A DNA stretch of 5,144 nucleotides. Origin: an uncultured Collinsella sp. Lineage in GTDB: Bacteria; Actinomycetota; Coriobacteriia; Coriobacteriales; Coriobacteriaceae. Location of the stretch: the NCBI GenBank assembly GCA_900549245.1, contig URNQ01000139.1, positions 1-5,144 of the forward strand, in the 5' to 3' direction. The notes under the pieces are model-generated. The model saw only the letters and a list, made by a program, of their open reading frames with translations, had not been told where the DNA came from and made no database searches. Shown here in pieces: positions 1 to 5,144 of this stretch. A program made the position numbers and the translations under genes. Position 1 is the stretch's first letter, and every line of letters begins with the position of its first letter.

Positions 1-68
1 GGGAGCCACTTCTGCAGGATCGCCGGCTCGTTGGTCGACGGATCGTAATTCTTGGGCATTTCTTCCAT
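1..68 (-). CDS. valS: Valyl-tRNA synthetase, N-terminal 22 codons (partial, runs off the left edge)
   Basis: The reading frame starts at the ATG at 68-66 and reads MEEMPKNYDPSTNEPAILQK followed by WL before the window ends. The pattern PK-x-YDP...E..I...W is the usual N-terminus of class I valyl-tRNA synthetase, the cytoplasmic enzyme that attaches valine to tRNA-Val. The ATG at 68 is preferred over the one at 59 because AGGGAG lies about 7 nt upstream of it (around 75-80). The gene follows clpX in the same direction but is separated by a strong terminator, so it probably has its own promoter. None of the catalytic motifs (HIGH, KMSKS) fall inside the window, so the name rests on the N-terminus and on gene order. 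No T-box consensus (AGGGTGGNACC-like) was seen in the leader. Confidence 0.8.
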   Translation of the reverse strand, partial: MEEMPKNYDPSTNEPAILQKWL

Positions 69-88
69 ATATCTCTCCCTGTCCCGCC

Positions 89-204
89 GGGGAGGAATGT
101 AGGCCCGATTTTCACTCGGTCAGGTCCTGGGCTCGCTCGAAGACCACATTAAGTGGTCTTCGGCTCGTGCGGAATCTACGAAAATCGGGCCTACATTCCT
201 CCCC
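89..204. repeat. 116-bp nested inverted repeat in the valS leader
   Basis: The arms at 89-113 and 180-204 are perfect 25-bp inverted copies, beginning GGGGAGGAATGTAGGCCC and ending at the mirrored CCCC. They enclose a 66-nt spacer, which holds a second perfect inverted repeat: arms of 10 bp at 138-147 and 153-162 (CGAAGACCAC and its complement) around a 5-nt ATTAA loop. No target-site duplication is visible at the borders (gtcccgcc on the left, ttaggtat on the right). The right-hand border as valS is transcribed lies 20 bp before the start codon and leaves the Shine-Dalgarno outside the stem. It contains no open frame of note. It could be a MITE or REP-like intergenic repeat, a protein-binding site, or a structured 5' leader. 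The structure is directly visible; the role is unknown. Confidence 0.85.
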
Positions 205-225
205 TTAGGTATCGATTACTTCAGT

Positions 226-254
226 CTGATATGACTTCGCTGAGGCTTAAACAA
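226..254 (-). promoter_or_regulatory. Weak candidate valS promoter
   Basis: On the minus strand TTGTTT (254-249) is followed after 17 nt by TATCAG (231-226). These match the sigma-70 consensus at 3 of 6 and 4 of 6 positions. It lies between the clpX terminator and the nested palindrome, where a valS promoter is expected, and would place the whole 116-bp element in the transcript. The matches are poor and other placements in 205-295 are possible. The 205-298 stretch otherwise holds only a weak 6-bp inverted repeat (263-268 with 282-287). Confidence 0.22.
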
Positions 255-290
255 ACACACAGAATAACACAGGTAGTTGGGGTTATTGCG

Positions 291-334
291 TATATATAAA
301 ATAGCCTCCGACCGCGGCTGGTCGGAGGCTATTT
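291..334 (-). terminator. Intrinsic terminator after clpX
   Basis: A perfect 15-bp stem is formed by 320-334 and 299-313, including AATAGCCTCCGACC and its complement, around a 6-nt loop at 314-319. On the minus strand the stem is followed by TTATATATA, an A/T-rich tail suited to termination. It begins about 22 bp after the clpX stop codon. It closes the clpP-clpX transcript and isolates valS. Confidence 0.88.
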
Positions 335-355
335 GCAAGCACGTTTTTGGCTGGT

Positions 356-1762
356 TTACCCGTAGATGCGTTGGGGCTGTTCTTCGCCCTTTACGGAGGC
401 TTCGGTCACGATGACCTTGGTGACGCCCTCCTCGCTGGGCAGATCGAACATCGTCTGCTGCAGCACGTCCTCGCAGATGGAGCGCAGGCCGCGGGCGCCG
501 GTCTTGCGGGCGAGTGCCATGCGGGCGATCTCGTGCAGCGCCGCGTCCTCAAACTCAAGCTCAACGTCCTCGAGCTGGAACATCTTGCGGTACTGACGCA
601 CCACGGCGTTCTTGGGCTCGGTCAGAATCGACACCAGGTCGTCCTCGTCGAGCGCCTGCGTCTGGGTGACAACGGGCGTACGGCCCACGAACTCGGGGAT
701 CATGCCAAAGGCGTTGAGGTCCTGCGGGAGCACCTGACGCAGCAGGTCGTTCTCGTCGACCGAGGTGGGGCCGGCGATCTCGGAGTTAAAGCCCACGCCC
801 TTGTTGCCCACGCGGTCGGCGATGATCTTGTCCAGACCCACAAAGGCACCGCCGCAGATAAACAGGATGTTAGTCGTGTCGATCTGCAGCAGCTCCTGCT
901 GGGGATGCTTGCGGCCACCGGTAGGCGGAACGCTGGCCACCGTGCCCTCAAGAATCTTAAGCAGCGCCTGCTGCACACCCTCGCCCGAGACATCGCGGGT
1001 AATGGAGAGGTTCTCGGCCTTGCGGGCAATCTTGTCAATCTCGTCCACGTAGATAATGCCCACCTGAGCGCGCTCAATGTCGCCATCAGCGGCGTTGATG
1101 AGCTTGAGCAGGATGTTCTCCACATCCTCGCCCACGTAACCGGCCTCGGTAAGCGCGGTGGCGTCGGCGATGGCAAACGGCACCTCGAGAATGCGGGCGA
1201 GCGTCTGGGCGAGCAGGGTCTTACCGGTACCGGTGGGACCGAGCAGCAAAATATTGGACTTGGCGAGCTCCACCTCGTCCATATCGGTGTCGAACTGCGA
1301 GCCCATGCTGTCGTCAAAAGCGGACACCGCGGCGCCGCCCTCGATCACGCGGCGATAGTGGTTGTACACGGCCACCGACATGGCGCGCTTGGCGTCCTCC
1401 TGCCCCATGACATAGGCCGAAAGCTCGTCATAGATCTCGTGCGGCGTCGGCACGTGCGTGATGACCTGGCGGTCGTCCTCGAGCTCAAAGCCCTCGGTCT
1501 CGGGGTCCACAGCGGGCTGCCCGGCAGCCTGGCCGTGGTCATTGAGGAAGCCCGGCAGCTTGCCATTGCGGGCAGCGTCCATAAAGTCCGAAGCCAGCGA
1601 CTCCTCCAGAATCTCGGAGCAGGCGGCGACGCACTCGTCACAGATAAAGATGTTGGTCGGGCCCTTTACGAGGCGTCGGACCTGGCCCTGCTCTTTTCCG
1701 CAGAAGGAGCAGCGGATGGGGTTGCCGTTCTCGTCAAAGTTGTCCTGCATGTTTCCTGCCAT
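356..1762 (-). CDS. clpX: ATP-dependent Clp protease, ATP-binding unfoldase subunit ClpX
   Basis: ClpX is the cytoplasmic AAA+ hexamer that recognises tagged proteins, unfolds them with ATP and threads them into ClpP. The 468-residue product has an N-terminal C4 zinc-binding domain (C18-x2-C21 and C41-x2-C44), Walker A GPTGTGKT at 175-182, Walker B IIYVDEID at 236-243, the pore loop GYVG at 208-211, the RKH loop at 284-286, the arginine-finger segment EFVGR ending at R361, and sensor 2 GARG at 422-425. The ClpP-docking loop reads VGF (323-325) instead of the usual IGF. Compared by eye with E. coli ClpX (424 aa), the linker after the zinc domain is ~36 residues longer and a ~16-residue Gly/Asp-rich insertion precedes Walker A; the protein ends at the IYG that E. 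coli follows with a tail. The ATG at 1762 lies 1 bp after the clpP stop, with AAGGA 8 nt upstream. An ATG at 1750 (MQDNF) is a possible alternative; starts further upstream would overlap clpP. Confidence 0.97.
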   Translation of the reverse strand: MAGNMQDNFDENGNPIRCSFCGKEQGQVRRLVKGPTNIFICDECVAACSEILEESLASDFMDAARNGKLPGFLNDHGQAAGQPAVDPETEGFELEDDRQVITHVPTPHEIYDELSAYVMGQEDAKRAMSVAVYNHYRRVIEGGAAVSAFDDSMGSQFDTDMDEVELAKSNILLLGPTGTGKTLLAQTLARILEVPFAIADATALTEAGYVGEDVENILLKLINAADGDIERAQVGIIYVDEIDKIARKAENLSITRDVSGEGVQQALLKILEGTVASVPPTGGRKHPQQELLQIDTTNILFICGGAFVGLDKIIADRVGNKGVGFNSEIAGPTSVDENDLLRQVLPQDLNAFGMIPEFVGRTPVVTQTQALDEDDLVSILTEPKNAVVRQYRKMFQLEDVELEFEDAALHEIARMALARKTGARGLRSICEDVLQQTMFDLPSEEGVTKVIVTEASVKGEEQPQRIYG

Positions 1763-1763
1763 C

Positions 1764-2384
1764 CTAGGCGTCCTTCGCGGCGAGATCGCGAGAGGTGACG
1801 ATACGGTCAATCAGGCCGTAGTCGAGGGCCTCGGCAGCGGTCAGGTAGTTGTCGCGCTCGGTATCGGCCTGGACCTTCTCGATGGGCTGGCCCGAGGCAT
1901 CGGACAGGATCTGGTTGAGCTCGCGGCGGGTCTTCTTGATCTCCTCAGCCACGATCTCGATCTCGGTCTGCTGGCCCTGGGCACCGCCGCTGGGCTGGTG
2001 AATCATGACCTTGGAGTGCGGCAGGCAGAAGCGCTTGCCCTTGGCGCCAGCCGAAAGCAGCACGGCGGCCATGGACGCGGCCATGCCCACGCAGATGGTG
2101 GAGACCTGCGGCTTGATGAAGTTCATAGTGTCCAGAATGGCCAGGCCGGAGTAGACCTCGCCGCCGGGCGAATTGATGTAGAGCGAGATATCCTTCTCGG
2201 CATCCTGGCTCTCAAGATGCAACAGCTGGGCAACGACCAGGTTGGCGCTGACGGAGTTGATCTCCTCGCCCAAGAAGATGATGCGGTCGTTGAGCAGGCG
2301 CGAATAGATATCGTAGCTGCGCTCGCCGCGCGGCGTCTGCTCGATAACGTATGGCACGAGGGCGGAATCGAACTTAGCGATCAT
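1764..2384 (-). CDS. clpP: ATP-dependent Clp protease proteolytic subunit ClpP
   Basis: ClpP forms the double-heptamer serine protease chamber that degrades proteins delivered by ClpX or other Clp ATPases. From the chosen start the product is 206 residues, the usual ClpP size. The catalytic triad is intact: S104 in GMAASMAA, H129 in VMIHQPSGG, and D178 in DTERDNY, matching E. coli S97/H122/D171 of the mature protein. The N-terminal segment VPYVIEQTPRGERSYDIYSR and the YINSPGG motif (69-75) are also diagnostic. Three in-frame ATGs are close together (2396, 2390, 2384). The one at 2384 is preferred because GGAG (2394-2391) sits 6 nt before it; the others have weaker AG-rich upstream sequence. 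A frame opening at 2414 uses TTG and has no support. clpX follows after 1 bp, which indicates translational coupling. Only one clpP is in this window, whereas many actinobacteria have a clpP1-clpP2 pair. Confidence 0.97.
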   Translation of the reverse strand: MIAKFDSALVPYVIEQTPRGERSYDIYSRLLNDRIIFLGEEINSVSANLVVAQLLHLESQDAEKDISLYINSPGGEVYSGLAILDTMNFIKPQVSTICVGMAASMAAVLLSAGAKGKRFCLPHSKVMIHQPSGGAQGQQTEIEIVAEEIKKTRRELNQILSDASGQPIEKVQADTERDNYLTAAEALDYGLIDRIVTSRDLAAKDA

Positions 2385-2423
2385 ACGCATCTCCATTTCT
2401 CTCTTGCGGACCAAATTGGTTCT

Positions 2424-2471
2424 AGATAAACGTACGGTGCCCGCATGCTATGCATTGGCTGGCACCGTACG
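2424..2471 (-). terminator. Hairpin between tig and clpP: terminator or attenuator
   Basis: Perfect 11-bp arms at 2461-2471 and 2431-2441 (CGTACGGTGCC and its complement) flank a 19-nt loop. On the minus strand the stem is followed by TTTATCTA. The loop itself can pair internally (GCAT-AGC-ATGC). The U-tract is short, so partial termination or attenuation after tig is more likely than complete termination. It lies about 47 bp before the clpP start, so it would also form in a tig-clpP read-through transcript. Confidence 0.55.
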
Positions 2472-2476
2472 AAGCA

Positions 2477-2490
2477 ACCGGATAACCGGT
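2477..2490. promoter_or_regulatory. Palindrome upstream of clpP, possible operator
   Basis: ACCGG-ATAA-CCGGT is a 14-bp inverted repeat with a 4-nt centre. On the minus strand it directly follows a -10-like TTATAC (2496-2491), for which no good -35 is seen. That position would suit an operator over a clpP promoter. It does not match CIRCE, HAIR or the CtsR heptad repeat. Function is inferred only from position and symmetry. Confidence 0.3.
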
Positions 2491-2547
2491 GTATAACTTT
2501 ACCCCATCACGGGCGCACGCATGCGCTCGCGGGCAAGGTGGCGAGAA

Positions 2548-3846
2548 TTACTCGGCGTCCTTGGCGGTCTCGTCGACCTCGGTCACCTTGGCGTTCTCGA
2601 CCAGGTGGTCGACGGCCTTGGAGCGACGGATGGACTCGCGGACGGCAGGCATGCGGCCGTCGGCGATGAACTCGGCCTTGGAAGCCTCGACATCCTTGAC
2701 GCCGGCCTTCTCGAACTCGGCGTTAATGTCGTCCTCGGTGACCTCGATCTTGAGCTCGCGGGCGAGGGCGTCGAGGGCCAGGGACTCACGGGCAACGTCG
2801 TTGGCCTGCTTGTGCAGGTCGCCGATGAACTGCTCCATGGTCAGGCCGGAAGCGGGCAGCCAGGTGTCCAGCGTCATGCCGCGGGCAGCGAGGTTGGACA
2901 GGAAGTTCTGGCCAAGCTCCTCAAAGACGGACTGCTCGTAGTCGGCGTCCATCTCCTCGAGCTGCAGGCGCTCGGCGAGAGCGGAGACGCAACGGTTCTC
3001 CTTCTCGGCCGGGAGGCGGGAAGCCTTGTCCTGCTCGATCTCGAGCTTGATGGCGTCGCGCATAGCGTCGATGCTGTCGAAGCCAAAGTCAGACTTGACG
3101 AGCTCGTCGGTGAGCTCGGGGGTGTTGCGGACCTTGATGCCCTTGACGGTGACCTCGACGGTGTGGGTCTCGGCCTCCTCGCCCTCCTCGGCCTCGTCGG
3201 TCCAGGTGACGGACTTGACGTCGTCAACGTTGGCGCCGATCAGAGCCTCGTTGAACTCGGCGGGGTTGCTGTCGCTACCGGCGATGAGCATACGGCCCTC
3301 GGCGGCAAAGTTGTCGGCGTTCTCGACGGCCTTGAGGTCGACGGTAACGTAGTCCTCGGACTCGACAGCGCGGCCCTCGACGTCCTCGAAGGTGGCACGG
3401 TAGTTGAGGAGCATCTCGACCTGGTTGTTGATCTCGGACTCGGTGACCTCCGCAGGGGGCATCTCGATCTCGACAGCGTCGAAGGAGGAGAGCTCAGCGG
3501 CGGGACGCAGGGAGAACTCGACGGTGTAGGTGTAGTCCTCGTGATCCTTGGCGAGGTCGAGCTCCTTGTAGTCACCGCTCTTGGTGGGGACGATGTCCAG
3601 CTCGTTGAGGACGGCGGGCTCGTTGGCGGCGATCAGGTCGTTGGTGGCCTGAGCGAGGGTAGCCTCGGCGCCAAGAGCGGAATCGATGACCGGACGGGGA
3701 GCCTTGCCGGCACGGAAGCCCGGGAAGCGGTACTTCTTGGCGGTGTCCTTGTAGGCCTTCTTGATCGCGGCGTCGACGTCGGCGGCCGGGATGGTGACCG
3801 TAGCGGTGAGCTTGGCGTCCTTGACGTCAGAAGCGGTGATGTTCAA
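2548..3846 (-). CDS. tig: Trigger factor, ribosome-associated chaperone and peptidyl-prolyl isomerase
   Basis: Trigger factor binds the ribosome exit tunnel and shields nascent chains. From a TTG at 3846 the product is 432 residues, the same length as E. coli trigger factor. The ribosome-binding domain carries the signature FPGFRAGKAP at 41-50, where GFR (43-45) contacts protein L23. A FKBP-like PPIase domain follows at about 155-240 (from VESEDYVTVD to VKGIKVRNTPEL). The C-terminal helical chaperone domain runs from ~245, with an acidic tail. The PPIase segment is divergent and acidic: where E. coli has the IPGFEDGI region, this protein has NPAEFNEALIGA. The start was chosen because AGGAGG (3858-3853) lies 6 nt before the TTG and because residues then align with the usual MN/QV-type N-terminus. 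The ATG at 3861 and GTG at 3849 are in frame but poorly spaced from that site. clpP follows after ~160 bp. Confidence 0.95.
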   Translation of the reverse strand: MNITASDVKDAKLTATVTIPAADVDAAIKKAYKDTAKKYRFPGFRAGKAPRPVIDSALGAEATLAQATNDLIAANEPAVLNELDIVPTKSGDYKELDLAKDHEDYTYTVEFSLRPAAELSSFDAVEIEMPPAEVTESEINNQVEMLLNYRATFEDVEGRAVESEDYVTVDLKAVENADNFAAEGRMLIAGSDSNPAEFNEALIGANVDDVKSVTWTDEAEEGEEAETHTVEVTVKGIKVRNTPELTDELVKSDFGFDSIDAMRDAIKLEIEQDKASRLPAEKENRCVSALAERLQLEEMDADYEQSVFEELGQNFLSNLAARGMTLDTWLPASGLTMEQFIGDLHKQANDVARESLALDALARELKIEVTEDDINAEFEKAGVKDVEASKAEFIADGRMPAVRESIRRSKAVDHLVENAKVTEVDETAKDAE

Positions 3847-3852
3847 CACGTT

Positions 3853-3858
3853 CCTCCT
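3853..3858 (-). promoter_or_regulatory. Shine-Dalgarno AGGAGG that decides the tig start
   Basis: A perfect AGGAGG directly follows the in-frame ATG at 3861-3859. It cannot serve that ATG, which has no ribosome-binding site of its own. It is 3 nt from a GTG (3849) and 6 nt from a TTG (3846). Normal spacing favours the TTG. Confidence 0.7.
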
Positions 3859-3870
3859 CATACTGCCCAG

Positions 3871-3900
3871 CTTATCTGAGGTGCTGGTACCTTTATGCAA
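3871..3900 (-). promoter_or_regulatory. Weak candidate tig promoter
   Basis: On the minus strand TTGCAT (3900-3895) is followed after 18 nt by GATAAG (3876-3871). The hexamers match consensus at 3 and 4 of 6 positions. Transcription would begin around 3864, just before the Shine-Dalgarno, giving a short leader. Read-through from the tRNA promoter is the alternative source of tig transcription. Confidence 0.25.
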
Positions 3901-3901
3901 C

Positions 3902-3929
3902 AAAGAGTCGCGACGGCCGAAGCCGACGC
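3902..3929 (-). terminator. cUUCGg tetraloop hairpin after tRNA-Leu, possible terminator
   Basis: On the minus strand GCG-T-CGGC-TTCG-GCCG-T-CGC (3929-3910) forms a 7-bp stem with one T-T mismatch, closed by the very stable C(UUCG)G tetraloop. It is followed by GACTCTTTGTT, an imperfect U-rich stretch. It starts 8 nt after the encoded CCA, so it could terminate the tRNA transcript or guide 3' processing. Confidence 0.45.
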
Positions 3930-3937
3930 AGATGCGT

Positions 3938-4021
3938 TGGTGCGGGCGAAAGGACTCGAACCTTCACGGGAATCCCACCAGAACCTAAATCTGGCGCGTC
4001 TACCAATTCCGCCACGCCCGC
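3938..4021 (-). tRNA. tRNA-Leu (anticodon UAG)
   Basis: The minus strand folds as a class II tRNA. The acceptor stem GCGGGCG (4021-4015) pairs with CGCCCGC (3948-3942), followed by discriminator A and an encoded CCA (3940-3938). The D-arm contains TTGGTAGACGC. The anticodon stem CCAGA/TCTGG surrounds the 7-nt loop TTTAGGT, whose positions 34-36 read TAG, so it decodes CUN leucine codons. A long variable arm (TGGGATTCCCGTG) and the T-loop GTTCGAGTC confirm a leucine-type tRNA. At 84 nt with CCA it is complete. It lies between the hydroxylase gene and tig, in the same direction. Confidence 0.97.
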
Positions 4022-4040
4022 ATGAGCGCACAGACTAGGA

Positions 4041-4049
4041 ATGATAGCA
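4041..4049 (-). promoter_or_regulatory. Extended -10 promoter for tRNA-Leu
   Basis: The minus strand reads TGCTATCAT (4049-4041), an extended -10 (TG-N-TATAAT) with one mismatch in the hexamer. Transcription would begin near 4034, about 13 nt before the mature tRNA 5' end, a normal leader for a tRNA gene. No clear -35 is found at 16-18 nt upstream, which fits an extended -10 promoter. Confidence 0.45.
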
Positions 4050-4107
4050 GATACGAACGACAAGCGCACGCACACGTTTTACAGGCTCACGACCTCACCA
4101 CGAGTGC

Positions 4108-4132
4108 GAAAGGCGGGGCGAGTTGCCCCGCC
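4108..4132 (-). terminator. GC-rich intrinsic terminator after the molybdenum hydroxylase gene
   Basis: Perfect 8-bp arms GGCGGGGC/GCCCCGCC (4132-4125 and 4119-4112) enclose a 5-nt loop and are followed on the minus strand by TTTCG. The stem lies about 30 bp after the stop codon at 4162. The U-tract is short but the stem is very strong. Confidence 0.7.
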
Positions 4133-4161
4133 CCGCCCATTACGACTTGTTCGCCGACCCG

Positions 4162-5144
4162 CTACTCCCCCAGCAGGGCCTTCTCGGGCGTGATCGGCAG
4201 CGAGCGCACCTGGTGGCCGGTGGCGTGTGCCACGGCCGAGGCCACGGCGGCGAGCGGCGTGTTAATGACGACCTCGCCGATCGACTTGGCGCCAAACGGG
4301 CCCGTCGGCTCGTAGCTCGGCTCAAAGGCCACGCGAATACTGCCGATGTCCAGGCGCGTGGGCAGCTTGTAGCTCATAAAGTTGCCGGTGCGCAGGCGGC
4401 CGCGGTCGTCGTGCTCGACGATCTCGTAGAGCGCGTGGCCGATGCCCTGGGCAATGCCGCCCTCGGCCTGGACGCGCGCGAGTGCCTCGTTGATCACGGT
4501 GCCGCAATCCACAGCCGCCGCGTAGTCCACCACAGTCACCTTGCCGGTGGCCTTGTCGACCTCGACCTCGGCAATGCCGGCCATAAACGGCGGAGGCGAA
4601 ACGGGCAGGCAGGCAGAAGCATGCGAGGTGAGCGCGTCGCCGCCCGCGATGTTCTTGACGCACAGGTTGGCAAAGTCGCGCAGCGTGAGGTAGCGGTTCT
4701 GCTCGCGCGCGGCGCGCTCGTCGGACAGACGCACGTACTGGCCATCGAAGACCACGTCGGCGGCGTCCACATCCCACATCTGGGCGGCCTTGGCACAAAT
4801 CTTCTCACGCAGCTCGGTCGCGGCGTTCTTGGCGGCAAGGCCCGTCACGTAGGTACCGGAGCTCGCGTACGAACCGGCGTCGAACGGCGACACGTCGGTG
4901 TCCACGCCGCGCACCACGATCAGCGAGCTCTCCACGCCCAGCTCCTCGGCGGCAATCTGCGCCAGGATCGTGTCGACGCCCATGCCGTTATCGGTGGCGC
5001 CGGTGCCGATGGTAATGAAGCCGTCCTCTTCCAGGCGCATGTCGATGCCGGCGATATCAACGTTGGAAATGCCCGAGCCCTGCATGGTGAGCGCACAGCC
5101 CAGAGCACGCACGCGGTCGCCCAGGTCCACAGCCAGCGGCTTTT
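4162..5144 (-). CDS. Xanthine dehydrogenase-type molybdopterin-binding subunit, C-terminal part (partial)
   Basis: Some 327 C-terminal residues of a xanthine oxidase-family large subunit are visible; the frame is open to the window edge and the family is usually ~750 residues. These enzymes hydroxylate purines, aldehydes or aromatic substrates at a molybdenum cofactor, usually with separate FAD and 2Fe-2S subunits. Evidence includes the segment TIGTGATDNGMGVDTILAQI with AAEELGV after it, DTDVSPFDAGSYASSGTYVTG, AAVDCGTVINEAL, EGGIAQGIGHALYE, and the near-terminal PTGPFGAKSIGEV. The Glu of GAKSIGE (codon 4275-4273) aligns with the family's catalytic base (Glu in GVGE of bovine xanthine oxidase). 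The motif type suggests a bacterial xanthine or purine hydroxylase, but substrate cannot be fixed from this half. Internal GTG at 5130 is not a start, because homologous sequence continues upstream. The stop is TAG at 4164-4162. Confidence 0.85.
   Translation of the reverse strand, partial: KPLAVDLGDRVRALGCALTMQGSGISNVDIAGIDMRLEEDGFITIGTGATDNGMGVDTILAQIAAEELGVESSLIVVRGVDTDVSPFDAGSYASSGTYVTGLAAKNAATELREKICAKAAQMWDVDAADVVFDGQYVRLSDERAAREQNRYLTLRDFANLCVKNIAGGDALTSHASACLPVSPPPFMAGIAEVEVDKATGKVTVVDYAAAVDCGTVINEALARVQAEGGIAQGIGHALYEIVEHDDRGRLRTGNFMSYKLPTRLDIGSIRVAFEPSYEPTGPFGAKSIGEVVINTPLAAVASAVAHATGHQVRSLPITPEKALLGE

Noticed and set aside
192..204. A minimal start-stop (GGGGAGG then ATG-TAG) at the edge of the nested palindrome on the minus strand
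   Set aside because: The purine-rich stretch is too close to the ATG (1 nt) for normal initiation and the same letters are explained by the inverted arm.
89..204. A CRISPR array or intrinsic terminator at the nested palindrome
   Set aside because: There are no regularly spaced direct repeats, and neither strand has a T-tract after the 25-bp arms.
69..298. A T-box riboswitch before valS
   Set aside because: No conserved antiterminator motif of the AGGGTGGNACCGCG type and no terminator with a U-tract is present in the leader.
347..1798. A 483-codon plus-strand open frame opposite clpX
   Set aside because: It is the antisense shadow of clpX produced by high GC3 codon use. Its translation is rich in L, G, V and H with no recognisable domain, while the minus strand encodes a complete ClpX.
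1764..1810. A longer ClpX starting at 1810, overlapping the end of clpP
   Set aside because: The extra 16 residues do not resemble ClpX N-termini, and the ATG at 1762 has a Shine-Dalgarno and normal 1-bp coupling to clpP.
1458..2429. A 323-codon plus-strand open frame spanning the clpP-clpX junction
   Set aside because: It is antisense to two clear genes, has no homology-like motifs, and arises from the same codon bias.
2513..2526. GC-rich near-palindrome GCGCACGCATGCGC just after tig
   Set aside because: Only 5-bp arms in very GC-rich sequence with no T-tract; likely chance symmetry, although it could add to the structure of the tig-clpP spacer.
2521..3879. A 452-codon plus-strand open frame opposite tig
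   Set aside because: It mirrors tig almost exactly and gives a low-complexity product of L, G, V and D. This is expected when GAC, GAG and CTC codons are read from the other strand.

Overview
All genes in this window lie on the minus strand, so read biologically it runs from right to left: the 3' end of a molybdenum hydroxylase gene, a tRNA-Leu gene, tig, clpP, clpX, and finally the first codons of valS. The sequence is GC-rich with strong GC3 bias. Together with the order tig-clpP-clpX-valS, a single clpP copy here and the protein sequences, this suggests a coriobacterial actinobacterium of the Collinsella type. The genus is inferred from memory of the families; no search was run.

Right part (4022-5144): the C-terminal ~327 residues of a xanthine dehydrogenase-type molybdopterin-binding subunit. 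It ends at 4162 and is followed by a GC-rich intrinsic terminator. A promoter-like extended -10 then precedes tRNA-Leu(UAG), which has an encoded CCA end. A cUUCGg tetraloop hairpin lies between the tRNA and tig.

Central part (356-3846): a protein-quality-control cluster. Trigger factor (tig) is the ribosome-bound chaperone, ClpP the serine protease chamber, and ClpX the AAA+ unfoldase that feeds it. clpP and clpX are 1 bp apart and surely cotranscribed. tig and clpP are separated by ~160 bp holding an 11-bp stem hairpin and a second palindrome, so they can be regulated separately. clpX ends in a strong 15-bp terminator.

Left part (1-355): valS starts at position 68 and only 22 codons are visible. 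Its leader carries the most unusual structure of the window, a 116-bp element with perfect 25-bp inverted arms and a second 10-bp inverted repeat nested inside. It lies about 20 bp before the valS start codon and is either a mobile or REP-like palindromic repeat or a valS leader structure.

Most of the window is ordinary housekeeping sequence. The points worth a second look are the nested palindrome before valS, the tig-clpP spacer, the likely TTG start of tig, an extended linker and an insertion in ClpX, and a divergent PPIase domain in trigger factor.
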